A stretch of 64,000 nucleotides of DNA from Actinomadura kijaniata NBRC 14229 (GCF_001552175.1 NZ_BCQR01000024.1:1-64000); one strand, 5' to 3'. Positions 30,701-39,531 are shown, numbered from the stretch's first letter. The notes: a model not told the origin generated them from the sequence alone. Translations and numbers: made by a program.

Positions 30701-31471
30701 GTGGCGGAGGCGGGGCGGGCCGTGGGCGCGGAACGGGGATGCCGCCTGCGGCTCATGCCGATGGTCCGGCTGGCGGTGGACGGTGCCGAGGTCCGGCTGC
30801 CGCAAGGGCTGTCGTCCTTGGTCGTCGCGGTGACGCTGGAGCCGGGCGGCGTCGGCCGGCGGGCGTTGCAGGGCCGCATGTGGCCCGACCAGCCCCCGGA
30901 GGCCGCGGCCAAGCGGCTGCGCCAGATGCTGTGGCGGATCCGCGCGGCGACCGACGGCCGGTTGCTCGACGTCTCCGGCGACCAGGTTCGGCTGGCCGAC
31001 CACGTCGAGGTGGATCTGCGCGTCGCCGAGCGCGTCGCCCGGCAGGTGATCGAGTCGGACGGGGCCGCGAGCGCCGACCGGACACTGCTCGGCACGGAGC
31101 TGCTGGTCGGTTGGTCGGACGCCGACGTCCTCGGCGCGCGGGACCGCTGGAACCGGCTGCGGCTGCTGGCCCTGGAACGGCTGGCGGAGGAGAGCCTGCG
31201 CGCCGGTGCCGTCCTGGCCGCGATCGAGTTGGCGGACCTGGCGACCAAGGCGGACGAGTTCGCCGAGACGGCGTACCGCGTCATGGCTTCGGCGCACCTG
31301 CTGCGAGGCGACCATGCGGGCGCGTTGCGCGTCTACGGCGGGTACCGGCGGCTGCTCGACCGGGAACTCGGGCTGGAGCCGAGTCCTGGTTTCCGGGAAC
31401 TGCTGGGGCGGGGCGGTGTCGCGCGCTCGCCGCGGAAGCGTCCCGGGCGGGGAGCGGTCCTGGCGTCCTGA
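30701..31471 (+). CDS. SARP-like regulator with BTAD domain
   Basis: About 256 residues. The N-terminal 95 residues have a winged-helix layout like the DNA-binding domain of AfsR/SARP proteins, including a WP-QPPEAAAKRLRQMLWRIR segment. Residues about 100-240 match a bacterial transcriptional activation (BTAD) tetratricopeptide domain (AETAYRVMASAHLLRGDHAG, then YRRLLDRELGLEPSPGFREL). No ATPase domain follows. SARPs usually activate antibiotic clusters; here the neighbours are an ABC transporter and a sigma factor. GTG at 30701 is preferred with GAGAGGG upstream; GTG 30671 would add ten residues. Confidence 0.8.
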   Translation: MAEAGRAVGAERGCRLRLMPMVRLAVDGAEVRLPQGLSSLVVAVTLEPGGVGRRALQGRMWPDQPPEAAAKRLRQMLWRIRAATDGRLLDVSGDQVRLADHVEVDLRVAERVARQVIESDGAASADRTLLGTELLVGWSDADVLGARDRWNRLRLLALERLAEESLRAGAVLAAIELADLATKADEFAETAYRVMASAHLLRGDHAGALRVYGGYRRLLDRELGLEPSPGFRELLGRGGVARSPRKRPGRGAVLAS

Positions 31472-31530
31472 GAGGCTTCGGGCCGACGCCGTAGTGGACT
31501 TTTCGGTAGGGGACGGCATGGATACGGCCT

Positions 31531-31536
31531 TATGAT
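31531..31536 (+). promoter_or_regulatory. -10 box of a leaderless sigma-factor promoter
   Basis: TATGAT, close to the TATAAT consensus, ends 8 bases before GTG 31545. Transcription is predicted to begin within two bases of the start codon. No clear Shine-Dalgarno sequence is present. Confidence 0.5.
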
Positions 31537-31544
31537 CCATTCTC

Positions 31545-32054
31545 GTGTCCAGCTCCCCGACCGTGACGACGCCGGCTCTGGTCGCGTTGTACCGGGAGCA
31601 CCAGGTCGGGCTCATCAGGATGGCCATCCTGCTGGTCGGGGACGAGGCCACGGCCGAGGACGTGGTGCACGACGTCTTCCTGCGGATGCAGGACAGGCCG
31701 CCCCGGCTCGACGACGAGGGCAAGCTCCTCGCCTACGTGCGGGCCGCGGTGGTGAACGGCTGCCGCATGGTGCTGCGCCGGCGCAGATGGTCGTGGGGAC
31801 GGACGGAGCAGCACGAGCCGGCGGTCTGGTCCGCCGAGTCGGCGGCCATCCTCAGCGAGGACCGCCGGGAGGTCATGCGGGCGTTGCAGCGGCTGCCCCG
31901 GAGGCAGCGGGAGGCGCTCGTGCTGCGCTACTACCTCGACCTGACCGACGAAGAGGTCTCGCAGGCGATGGGGATCCGGCCGGGTACGGTGCGGTCCACG
32001 ATGACCCGGGCACTGGCCGCCCTGGCGCGTGAGCTGGGAGGGGAGGTCCGGTGA
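31545..32054 (+). CDS. SigE-family (ECF-type) RNA polymerase sigma factor
   Basis: 169 residues with sigma-70 region 2 (LYREHQVGLIRMAILLVGDE, then EDVVHDVFLRM) and region 4 (LQRLPRRQREALVLRYYLDL, then GIRPGTVRSTMTRALAAL). This is the SigE-like group common in actinomycetes. The start is GTG at 31545. It overlaps a membrane-protein gene by 4 bp (GTGA), the usual place for an anti-sigma factor. Confidence 0.9.
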   Translation: MSSSPTVTTPALVALYREHQVGLIRMAILLVGDEATAEDVVHDVFLRMQDRPPRLDDEGKLLAYVRAAVVNGCRMVLRRRRWSWGRTEQHEPAVWSAESAAILSEDRREVMRALQRLPRRQREALVLRYYLDLTDEEVSQAMGIRPGTVRSTMTRALAALARELGGEVR

Positions 32055-33226
32055 ACGAGCTCGAACAGCGCCTGCGCGACGCCCTGAGGGGCACGGCCGC
32101 GACGGTCGACGAGCACGTTGAGCGGCCCTTCCCCGAACGCGCCTCCCGCCGGGCGCGGTCCCGTCTCCCCGTGGTGCCGCTGGCGGCGGCCGTCGCGGTG
32201 CTGGTGGTCCTCGCCGCGATCGTGGGGATCGTGAGCCTGCGGGACGGCGGGAAGCCCGAGCCCCAGCAGAGGCCGAACGTTCCGAGGTTCGTGCTGCTGA
32301 GCGTTCCGGCCAAGGCGGGAAGGCCGTCGCGGCTGGAGGTCAGGGAGACGCTGGGCGGGAGGTTGACCGCCTCTCGCGACATCACCGATCCGGGCTGGGA
32401 GTTCGACCGGGTCGTGGGGACCGGTGGCGGCCGGGAGTTCGTCGTGCGGACGGTTCCGCGCGAGGACGAGGGGTGCGCGGCCAGGCTGCTGCGGGTCTCG
32501 GTCGGGGCGGCGGGCGAACTCGCCGAACCGAGGGCGATGGAGCTGCGGGCGCCGTCCGGCCAGCGGATCGAGGACGTCGCGCTCGCCCCGTCGGGGAGGG
32601 TCGCCTACTGGACGCAGTCCTGTGGAGCCGCCGAGGCCGATGGAGGCACGGGTGCGCCCGTCGAGGGGACGCTCACCGTGACGGATCCGAGCACCGCCGC
32701 GTCCCGGAGCTGGAAGGTGCAGGACCCGCTGGCCTCGCTGCCCGCCCTGACGTGGCTGCCGGACGGACGGCATCTGCTTTTCTCGGGTGAAGGAATGCTG
32801 GACGGCGGGACGCTCCATCTCCTGGACACCGCGACGACCCGATCCGGCGATGTCGTGAAGGCCGGCCGCGTGCTCTTCACGTCGACCGAGGGCAGCGTGG
32901 TGGCGGTGACCCCGGTGAACGGCGGGCGGAGTCTCCTCCTGGCCGTGCGGGAAGGGGGACGGCCGAAGGGAAGGGTGGCGGACGGCGGAGACCTCGAACC
33001 GATGGAACCTCTGTCCACCGGCGTGAAGCTCGTTCGGATCTCTCTCTCCGGCACGGTGGAGAGAGCCGTGGTTCCGGTCCCGGTGCGGAGGCCGTCGGAC
33101 GTCTTGACGGTCGAAGCGGACTCTTCTGGGCGCCATGTGCTGGTCCGGTCAGGCTTCGCCGATGTGGACAGTGGCCGTTTCACGCCCCTGCCGTGGCTTG
33201 GCGGAGTTACCGACGTGGCCTGGTAG
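32051..33226 (+). CDS. Single-pass membrane protein, probable partner of the sigma factor
   Basis: 391 residues. A short cytoplasmic N-terminus of about 38 residues is followed by one membrane helix (near 40-62, PLAAAVAVLVVLAAIVGIV) and an extracytoplasmic domain of about 320 residues with repeated beta-strand patterns (WLPDGRHLLFSG, RSLLLAVREGG), suggesting a TolB-like propeller. By position it may be an anti-sigma factor or sensor, but the N-terminus lacks a recognisable zinc-binding anti-sigma motif. GTG at 32051 overlaps the sigma gene. Confidence 0.65.
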   Translation: MNELEQRLRDALRGTAATVDEHVERPFPERASRRARSRLPVVPLAAAVAVLVVLAAIVGIVSLRDGGKPEPQQRPNVPRFVLLSVPAKAGRPSRLEVRETLGGRLTASRDITDPGWEFDRVVGTGGGREFVVRTVPREDEGCAARLLRVSVGAAGELAEPRAMELRAPSGQRIEDVALAPSGRVAYWTQSCGAAEADGGTGAPVEGTLTVTDPSTAASRSWKVQDPLASLPALTWLPDGRHLLFSGEGMLDGGTLHLLDTATTRSGDVVKAGRVLFTSTEGSVVAVTPVNGGRSLLLAVREGGRPKGRVADGGDLEPMEPLSTGVKLVRISLSGTVERAVVPVPVRRPSDVLTVEADSSGRHVLVRSGFADVDSGRFTPLPWLGGVTDVAW

Positions 33227-33327
33227 GCCGTCCAAGGATGATCATCTTGTAGTGGGACTCCTTCTCCTTCCCCTTCTCCGTTTTCTCGTTCGCGGAACTG
33301 GATTTCGGCCGTGTACTTGGACTTGTC

Positions 33328-33519
33328 CTAGAGGGAAGCCCTGACGGCGACCCTGGTGCGGTTCCGGCTGTAGGTGCCATTCGCGTACACACCCTCGGCA
33401 CAGGCCGGGGAGGCTGCGGCCAGGGTCACCTTGCTGTCCGCCATGGTGGGGGTGGTGGTAGTGGCCAGGTCCGTGATCAGGGTGCCGGTCGTGATCGCCA
33501 CGGTGGCGAGACGACGCAT
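33328..33519 (-). CDS. Small secreted peptide, possibly truncated
   Basis: A 63-residue frame with a signal-peptide-like start (MRRLATVAITTGTLI) and one cysteine (SPACAEGVYANGTYSRNRTR). AGGAAG lies about 7 bases before the ATG. The TAG stop at 33328 may be secondary: reading through it gives DKSKYTAEIQFRERE, and a shift of frame then gives a Lys/Glu-rich tail (EKGKEKESHYKMIILG). The gene could thus be the broken 5' half of a longer secreted protein of about 100 residues. No family is recognised. Confidence 0.45.
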   Translation of the reverse strand: MRRLATVAITTGTLITDLATTTTPTMADSKVTLAAASPACAEGVYANGTYSRNRTRVAVRASL

Positions 33520-33765
33520 ATTTCTTCCTGAAGGAGATTGATTCTGGGATAACCGGAATGCCGTAGCGGGAAGCTCGCCGGAGCATGTGCGGCCTTTATG
33601 TCTCTGGGAGTGCGACGAAATTCGCATTGTTCCGCTCGGGTCGGAAAGGGGCAGTAGGTGTCAAAGGCGGTTGGCCTCGGCCTGCCCGGAGGGGGTGTCG
33701 GTCCGGCGATCCCGTGTTCGATCGAAACGGGTCGGTTGTTCTCCAGGCCGCACCGGGACAAATGA

Positions 33766-35790
33766 TCAAGATAGGGGTGGGGCGGGGTTGTGGGGATTGT
33801 CATAGGGGGGCGCGGTGTCCTCCTGCATCGCGTCCAGCAGGGCGCGCATGTCCATCAGGGCGGCCCTCGCCTCGTCGGCCACCGCTGACAGTGCCGCGGC
33901 GGCGTCCTCGGTGGAGCCGGCCAGGCCCGCCTCGGCGGCGCGGACCAGGCGGCTGGTGTGGTCCAGGACCGTGCCGCGCAGGCCCAGGGCGACGCGGTGC
34001 CGTTCGGCGAGGACGGCCTCGCCGGTGCGGGCCGCCATCGTCGCCAGGGCGGTGGCCTCCCAGCGGCGGCCCCGGCGGGCGACGGTGCGGCCCCACGCCC
34101 AGAACGGCAGCAGCACCAGCAGCCCGAACCCGTACCCCATGAGGATCCCGAACACCAGCACCGGAACGCGTTCCCGGGACGCGGTCTCGTCGCCGAACGC
34201 CAGCAGCACCCCGAACTGCGCCCCCCAGGCCAGGACCGCGACGAACGGCGCGGGCCAGGTCGGGCGGCCGGTCGCGTAGCGGCCGACGGCGTACACCGCG
34301 AACATCGCCGCCGGGAGGCCGATCATCAGCAGCACGACCAGGTCGAGCGAGTACGGCGCGAGCAGCCCCGCCGCCGCGCAGTCCACCGCCGTCAGGGTCA
34401 GCAGCGTCCGGTAGGGGTGGCTGCGCCGCCACCACAGCGGGGCCGCGCGCAGCGTCAGCCCCGCCACCACGGCCGCGCCCCCGGCGAGCGGCCAGCCGCG
34501 CAGCACCGCGTCGGGCGGCGCGAACGCCAGCAGCGACGGCAGCGCCGCGCAGAACGTCAGCACGATCCCGTCGATCACCTCCGGCCAGCCGAGCCCGCGC
34601 CGCCCGCCCGCCGGGGCGGTGGGCAGCACCGCCTCGACGGCCCAGCCGCCCGCGGGCGTCGGCCCGGCGCTGAGCGTGCCGTGGAACGCCTCCGCGCGCT
34701 CGCGCATACCCTCGATGCCCCGGCCTCCGCCGAGGGTCGTGACGGGCGACTCGTCGGCGGGCGGGGCGTTGACGACCGACACCCGCACCGCGCCGGAGGA
34801 GCAGTTCACCTCGACGTTCACGGCCGCGCCGGGCGCGTACCGCATGGCGTTGGTGAGGGCCTCCTGGACGATCCGGTAGGCGGCGGTCACCACCTGCGGG
34901 CGCACCCGCCGGGCGCGGCCCTCGAACGCCAGCGACACCGGCACGCCGAGCCGCGTCAGCCCCTGGCACAGCGGCGGCAGCAGCTCCTCCAGGCCCTCGC
35001 CGTCGCTCTCCGGGCCGACCACGTCCACCAGCCGGGTCAGCGCGTCCAGCACGTCGCGGCCGGTGTCGGCGGCGGCCGACAGCGCCTGCCGGGACAGGTC
35101 CGGGTCGCCGACGCGGGCCGCGGCGCCGCTGTGCACCACGACCGCGCTGAGGTGGTGCCCGGCGACGTCGTGCAGGTCGCGGGCCAGGCGGTCGCGTTCG
35201 GCGGCCGCGGCGGCGCGGCGCTCGGCGTCGGCGGCGGCCAGCTGGGCGGCCAGTTCCCGGCGGCGCGCCTTGTGCTGCCTCCGCACCTGCCCGAGCGCGG
35301 CGACGGCGATGTAGAACAGCCCGTTGAACACCTCGTTCATGACGACGTCGCCGGCGCCCTGGCGGTCGGGCAGGTACATCAGGAACGCCGTCGCCCACGC
35401 GGCCAGCGCGCCGAGCACCGTGGCCCGCCGTCCCCGGTGGACCGCCAGCGAGTACAGCGCGACCCCGTCGGCGACCCCGCCGACCAGCGTGTCGGCGCGG
35501 CCGATCAGCAGCACCCCGGCGCCGCCGGCCAGCACGGTCGCCGCCAGCACCCGCGCCGGGGCCACCCGCCGCCAGATCAGCGCGACGCACGACAGCAGCA
35601 CGCAGACGGTGGCGACCATCCACTGCCACCGCGCCAGCGGCCCGCCGCCGGTGTCGTCCAGCGCGGGCACCGCCCGGGTCCCGGCGAGCTGGACGGCGGC
35701 CAGCAGCGCGGGCACGGCGAAGTCGGCCGTGCTCGGCCAGCCGCCGCGCGGCGCGTCCCGTTCGGGCATCCCCTCGTTCCGTTCGGTCAC
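33766..35790 (-). CDS. Histidine kinase with a second, degenerate dimerisation-like segment (copy 2)
   Basis: 674 residues. Order: about four membrane segments (25-165), a coiled linker, HisKA_3 domain with phospho-acceptor His207 (RLARDLHDVAGHHL), HATPase with N-box AYRIVQEALTNAMRYA and G-box GGRGIEGMRERA (to about 390), then a second membrane region of about five helices (405-570), and a terminal segment (595-655) that again looks like a HisKA_3 helix pair. In that copy the His is replaced by Arg605 (HRVALGLRGTVLDHT) and no second ATPase follows. It is a close paralog of the protein encoded at 35808-37766, 17 bp upstream. GTG 35790 is taken as the start; ATG 35769 is possible. No response regulator is adjacent. 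Confidence 0.85.
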   Translation of the reverse strand: MTERNEGMPERDAPRGGWPSTADFAVPALLAAVQLAGTRAVPALDDTGGGPLARWQWMVATVCVLLSCVALIWRRVAPARVLAATVLAGGAGVLLIGRADTLVGGVADGVALYSLAVHRGRRATVLGALAAWATAFLMYLPDRQGAGDVVMNEVFNGLFYIAVAALGQVRRQHKARRRELAAQLAAADAERRAAAAAERDRLARDLHDVAGHHLSAVVVHSGAAARVGDPDLSRQALSAAADTGRDVLDALTRLVDVVGPESDGEGLEELLPPLCQGLTRLGVPVSLAFEGRARRVRPQVVTAAYRIVQEALTNAMRYAPGAAVNVEVNCSSGAVRVSVVNAPPADESPVTTLGGGRGIEGMRERAEAFHGTLSAGPTPAGGWAVEAVLPTAPAGGRRGLGWPEVIDGIVLTFCAALPSLLAFAPPDAVLRGWPLAGGAAVVAGLTLRAAPLWWRRSHPYRTLLTLTAVDCAAAGLLAPYSLDLVVLLMIGLPAAMFAVYAVGRYATGRPTWPAPFVAVLAWGAQFGVLLAFGDETASRERVPVLVFGILMGYGFGLLVLLPFWAWGRTVARRGRRWEATALATMAARTGEAVLAERHRVALGLRGTVLDHTSRLVRAAEAGLAGSTEDAAAALSAVADEARAALMDMRALLDAMQEDTAPPYDNPHNPAPPLS

Positions 35791-35807
35791 GGTCCCCGGT
35801 ACCGACC

Positions 35808-37766
35808 TTAAGGCCGCCCGGCGGACCCGGGCTCCTCCATGGCGGCCAGCAGGGCGCGCATCCCGGTCAGCGCCGCGCGCGCCTCGTCGGCCGCCGCCGT
35901 CAACGCCGCCCGCCGGTCGTCGGCGTCCCCGGCCAGGCCCGCCTCGGCGACCCGGACCAGCCGCCCGGTGTGGTCCAGGACGCCGCCGCGCAGGCCCCGC
36001 GCGACGCGGTCGCGTTCGGCGAGCACGGCCCGGCCGGTGTGGGCCGCCATGGTCGCCAGCGCCTCGGTCTCCCAGTGGCGGCTGCGGGCGGCGACCAGCC
36101 GGCCCCACGCCCAGAACGGCAGCAGCGCCACCGTCACCGCCGTCCCCCCGGCCAGCAGCCCGTACAGGAGGACGAGGGCGAGGTCCTCGCGGGCGGCGGC
36201 GGGCTCCACCGTCACCAGCCCGAGCACGACGCCCCACGGCGCGGCGGCGACCAGGGCGGTGGGCCAGGTCGGCGTGGTCCGGCCGCCGTAGCAGGCGGCC
36301 GAGTACACCGCGACCATCTCCGCGCCGCAGCCGAGCATCAGCACCGGCAGCAGGTCCGGCCGCCACAGCGCGGTCGCCATCCCGAACACCAGCGTCGTCA
36401 CGGCGAGGGCGGCCACCGCGATCCGGGGCGCGCGCCGCCGCCACCACAGGGGGGCGGTCCGGGCGACCAGCGCCGCCGCGACCAGCGGCACGGCCCAGCC
36501 GGGGAAGCCCCGCACGAGGGGGTCGGGCGGGGTGAACGCCACCAGCGGCAGCCCCGCGCACATCGCGATCGCGGCCGCGTCCAGGGCCTCGTCCCAGCCC
36601 GGTCCCCGGTGCGGGCCGCCGCCGGTCGGCAGCGCGGCGGCGACCGTCCAGCCGCCCGCCGCGTCCGGACCCGCCCGGAGCGTGCCGCCGAGTTCGGTCG
36701 CGCGCTCGGTCATCCCGGCGACGCCCCGGCCGGAGCCGAGTCCCGGGGCGGTCCCCCCGCCGGAGGGCGCGTCGTTGACGACGGTGAGCTCCAGCGAGCC
36801 CGGCACGTAGCGGACGGTCACCCGGACCGGCGCGCCGGCCGCGTACCGCACGGCGTTGGTGAGGGCCTCCTGGACGATCCGGTACGCCGCGAACCCGACC
36901 TCCGGCGGCACCCGCCGGGCCCGGCCCTCCACCTCCAGCGCGACCGGCACCCCGAACTCCGACAGCCCCCGGCACAGCGGAGGCAGCACCGTCCGCAGGT
37001 CGCCGTCCACCGACTGCGCGCCCACCACGTCGACCAGGCGGCTGAGCGACTTGAGCACCTCGCGGCCCTTCTCGGCCGCCGCGCCCAGCGCCTGCCGCGC
37101 CAGCTCCGGGTCCCCGACGCCCGCGACGGCGCCGCTGTGCACCACGACCGCGCTGAGATGGTGCCCGGCGACGTCGTGCAGGTCGCGGGCCAGGCGGTGG
37201 CGTTCGGCCAGGGCGGCGGCGCGGCGTTCGGCGTCGGCGGCGGCCAGCCGCGCGGCCAGTTCCCGGCGGCGCGCCTTCCGCTGCCGCCGCAACTGCCCGC
37301 ACGCGACGACCGCCATGTACAGCGCGGCGTCCAGCACCAGCTCGGCCAGCAGGCTCTGCGGACCGGCCCGCACCGGAACGCCGAGCATCAACGCGACCGC
37401 GAACGCCGCGCACCCGCCCAGCGTCGCGGTCCGGCGGTCGAGGTGCACGGCCACCGAGTACAACGCGACCACCTCGACGAGCCCGTAGACGACGGTGTCG
37501 GGATGGCCGATCAGCAGCGCGCCCGCGGCCGCGGTGACCAGCACCACGCCGAACACCGGGACGGGCGCCCACCGGCGGAACACCAGCGCGGCGCACGTTA
37601 CGACGACCGTGACGACCGTCGCCGTCCACTGGAAGGAGGTCGGCTCGGCGCCGGGCTCGGCGGCCAGGCCCCTCGTCAGCCACAGCAGGATCGTCGCCGT
37701 CGCGGCGGGGACGGCGAGGTCGGCCACGCGCGGCCACCTGGTTCCGTCGACGCCCCTCACGGGCAT
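35808..37766 (-). CDS. Histidine kinase with a second, degenerate dimerisation-like segment (copy 1)
   Basis: 652 residues with the same order as its tandem paralog: membrane region (17-160), HisKA_3 with His197 (RLARDLHDVAGHHL), HATPase (AYRIVQEALTNAVRYA, then GSGRGVAGMTERA), a second membrane region (about 390-555), and a C-terminal helical pair (ERDRVARGLRGGVLDHTGRL) in which the phospho-acceptor is again Arg. The two proteins are strongly alike around the kinase core and the terminal segment and differ more in membrane parts. The gene lies 22 bp downstream of a lipoprotein gene, suggesting a three-gene unit. The function of the second half is unknown. Confidence 0.87.
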   Translation of the reverse strand: MPVRGVDGTRWPRVADLAVPAATATILLWLTRGLAAEPGAEPTSFQWTATVVTVVVTCAALVFRRWAPVPVFGVVLVTAAAGALLIGHPDTVVYGLVEVVALYSVAVHLDRRTATLGGCAAFAVALMLGVPVRAGPQSLLAELVLDAALYMAVVACGQLRRQRKARRRELAARLAAADAERRAAALAERHRLARDLHDVAGHHLSAVVVHSGAVAGVGDPELARQALGAAAEKGREVLKSLSRLVDVVGAQSVDGDLRTVLPPLCRGLSEFGVPVALEVEGRARRVPPEVGFAAYRIVQEALTNAVRYAAGAPVRVTVRYVPGSLELTVVNDAPSGGGTAPGLGSGRGVAGMTERATELGGTLRAGPDAAGGWTVAAALPTGGGPHRGPGWDEALDAAAIAMCAGLPLVAFTPPDPLVRGFPGWAVPLVAAALVARTAPLWWRRRAPRIAVAALAVTTLVFGMATALWRPDLLPVLMLGCGAEMVAVYSAACYGGRTTPTWPTALVAAAPWGVVLGLVTVEPAAAREDLALVLLYGLLAGGTAVTVALLPFWAWGRLVAARSRHWETEALATMAAHTGRAVLAERDRVARGLRGGVLDHTGRLVRVAEAGLAGDADDRRAALTAAADEARAALTGMRALLAAMEEPGSAGRP

Positions 37767-37788
37767 GGAACTATGTCAGGTCCGTCCC

Positions 37789-38295
37789 TCAGGTGTCGTC
37801 CGGAAGGCACGCGGTGGTGCCGTCCAGGGTCATCGTCGGGTGGCGGCCGCCGCGCAGCCGCACCGTCAGCGTCACCTGCGGGACGGCGCGGGTCAGCGTG
37901 AACGAGCGGTCGCGGCGCGGCCCGCTCGGCGGGCCCGTCAGCCGGTAGCCGCGCTGCGCCGAGGCGTCCAGCGACAGCGCCGTGGCCTGGTCGATCAGCG
38001 CGCGGGGCGGCGCTCCGGACGGCAGCCGCACCTCGGCGCGCAGGGTGCGGCGGGCGAGGCCGTCACCGCACGGGACGGACTGGTCGGCCAGGGCGCGGGG
38101 CTGTACGCCGAACCGGCGGGCGCTGTGGTCGAGCACCAGCGCGACGTCGGTGCGCAGCCGGACGGCCGACTCCGACAGCACCGGCCCACGGGCACAGGAC
38201 GTGACGCAGGTCACCGCGGACACGGCCAGGCATGCGCCGCACGCCAGGGCACACAGGCACCGGGGTGCGGAAGTGGACTGCGAGGCGGTGGACAC
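37789..38295 (-). CDS. Putative lipoprotein upstream of the tandem kinases
   Basis: 168 residues from GTG 38295. A hydrophobic N-terminus ends in a lipobox-like VTSC (near residues 29-32), so the mature protein would be lipid-anchored outside the membrane. The rest is beta-rich with a Cys pair (VPCGDG and TTACLPDD). It is not recognised. A -10 box 7 bases before the GTG supports this start over longer ones. It is 22 bp upstream of the first kinase and could be a ligand-sensing partner; that role is inferred from position only. Confidence 0.6.
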   Translation of the reverse strand: MSTASQSTSAPRCLCALACGACLAVSAVTCVTSCARGPVLSESAVRLRTDVALVLDHSARRFGVQPRALADQSVPCGDGLARRTLRAEVRLPSGAPPRALIDQATALSLDASAQRGYRLTGPPSGPRRDRSFTLTRAVPQVTLTVRLRGGRHPTMTLDGTTACLPDDT

Positions 38296-38302
38296 GCCAC
38301 GT

Positions 38303-38308
38303 AGCCTA
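38303..38308 (-). promoter_or_regulatory. -10 box of a leaderless promoter for the lipoprotein-kinase unit
   Basis: On the minus strand the box reads TAGGCT and ends 7 bases before GTG 38295, giving a predicted leaderless transcript covering the lipoprotein and both kinases. Confidence 0.5.
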
Positions 38309-38378
38309 TGCGGAGAGCGACCGGAAATTACGTAGAGCAATCGGCTTGTTACGCCGGGATTACCGGCGGTGATCGGCA

Positions 38379-39437
38379 ATGCCCCAGAGGCACGGCGGAG
38401 GGATGCTCGCGGCGGCGGGAGTCCTACTGGCGACCGTCGTCTTCGGGCTGCCCGCCCGCGCCGACGCGGCCGGGCCGGAGACGGCGGGCACGGCGCGCGC
38501 GGTGGGCGCGGTGGGCGCGGGGGACGGGCGGGTCCTGTTCCGCGACAGCGTGCCCACGTTCGACGTGCGGCTCGCGATCGGGTCCGACGCGGTCCTGCGG
38601 GTCCGCGAGACCATCACCTACGACTTCACCGCCGACGGCGGGCGCGGCGTCATCCGGCGCGTCCCCTATCGCAAGGGGCGGCGGCTGTACGAGGTGCGGA
38701 ACGTCCGCAGCGGCTCCTCCACCGGCGCGCCCGCCCGCGCCGCCACCCTGCGCATGCCGAACTCCGTGCGCATCAGGGTCGGCGACGAGGGCCGCAAGGT
38801 GCGCGGACGCCAGGCCTACGTGATCGAGTACGAGGTGGCCGGGGCGTTCACCCGCCATCCCGACCGCGACGAGCTGGTGTGGGACGCGGTCGGCGACACC
38901 TGGGAGGTGCCGATCGGCGAGGCCGCCGTGCGGGTGGAGGCCCCGGTCCCGCTGCGCAAGGCCGCCTGCCACGCCGGGCGGCCGCCCGCCGTGACCCGCT
39001 GCCTGCGGCACCGCGACGGCCCGTTCGCCGTGGACTTCACCCAGACCGGGCTGCGGCCCCGCGAGGGGATGGTCGTCCGGGTGCGGCTGCCGCGCGGCGC
39101 GGTCGCCGTCCCGCCGCCGCGCTACGCCCGCCCGCACTGGCGGGGCACCTGGCTCGGGCCGGCCGCGCTCGCGCTCGCGCTGGGCGGGACCGCCCTGGTC
39201 GCGCGGCGGCGCGAGCGGATCCGGGAACTCGGGCGGCGGCCCGGGGCGTTGCTGCTCACATCGGGGATCGCCCTGGTGGTCGCCGACGCCGGAACCGAGG
39301 TCGTGGCCGACGGGCCCTGGGAGTACGGGGTGGGGGACATGTCCGTGATAGGGATCGCGTTGGGCGTTCTGGGGGCCGCCGTGACCCATGTCCACCGGAG
39401 TGGCGCATCGGATCACGCAACGGTCAACGGGCGGTAG
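38379..39437 (+). CDS. DUF2207-like membrane protein, short form
   Basis: 352 residues. A signal peptide (LAAAGVLLATVVFGLPARADA) precedes an extracellular beta domain in which RVRETITYDFTADGGRGVIRR is typical of the DUF2207 N-terminal region. It ends with about three membrane helices (near 258-345). Known DUF2207 proteins are often 550-600 residues with a Gly/Ser-rich tail; this one lacks that part. It is divergent from the lipoprotein gene (83-bp gap). The function is unknown; an envelope role is likely. Confidence 0.65.
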   Translation: MPQRHGGGMLAAAGVLLATVVFGLPARADAAGPETAGTARAVGAVGAGDGRVLFRDSVPTFDVRLAIGSDAVLRVRETITYDFTADGGRGVIRRVPYRKGRRLYEVRNVRSGSSTGAPARAATLRMPNSVRIRVGDEGRKVRGRQAYVIEYEVAGAFTRHPDRDELVWDAVGDTWEVPIGEAAVRVEAPVPLRKAACHAGRPPAVTRCLRHRDGPFAVDFTQTGLRPREGMVVRVRLPRGAVAVPPPRYARPHWRGTWLGPAALALALGGTALVARRRERIRELGRRPGALLLTSGIALVVADAGTEVVADGPWEYGVGDMSVIGIALGVLGAAVTHVHRSGASDHATVNGR

Positions 39438-39531
39438 GAATAGAGTTGGCCCGACACGGCCGGAGTGAACCGCGACGCGGTCCCCGGACGTCTGTCGGAT
39501 TGAGGTCGTTGACGAGGGGGAGGCAGCGGGA

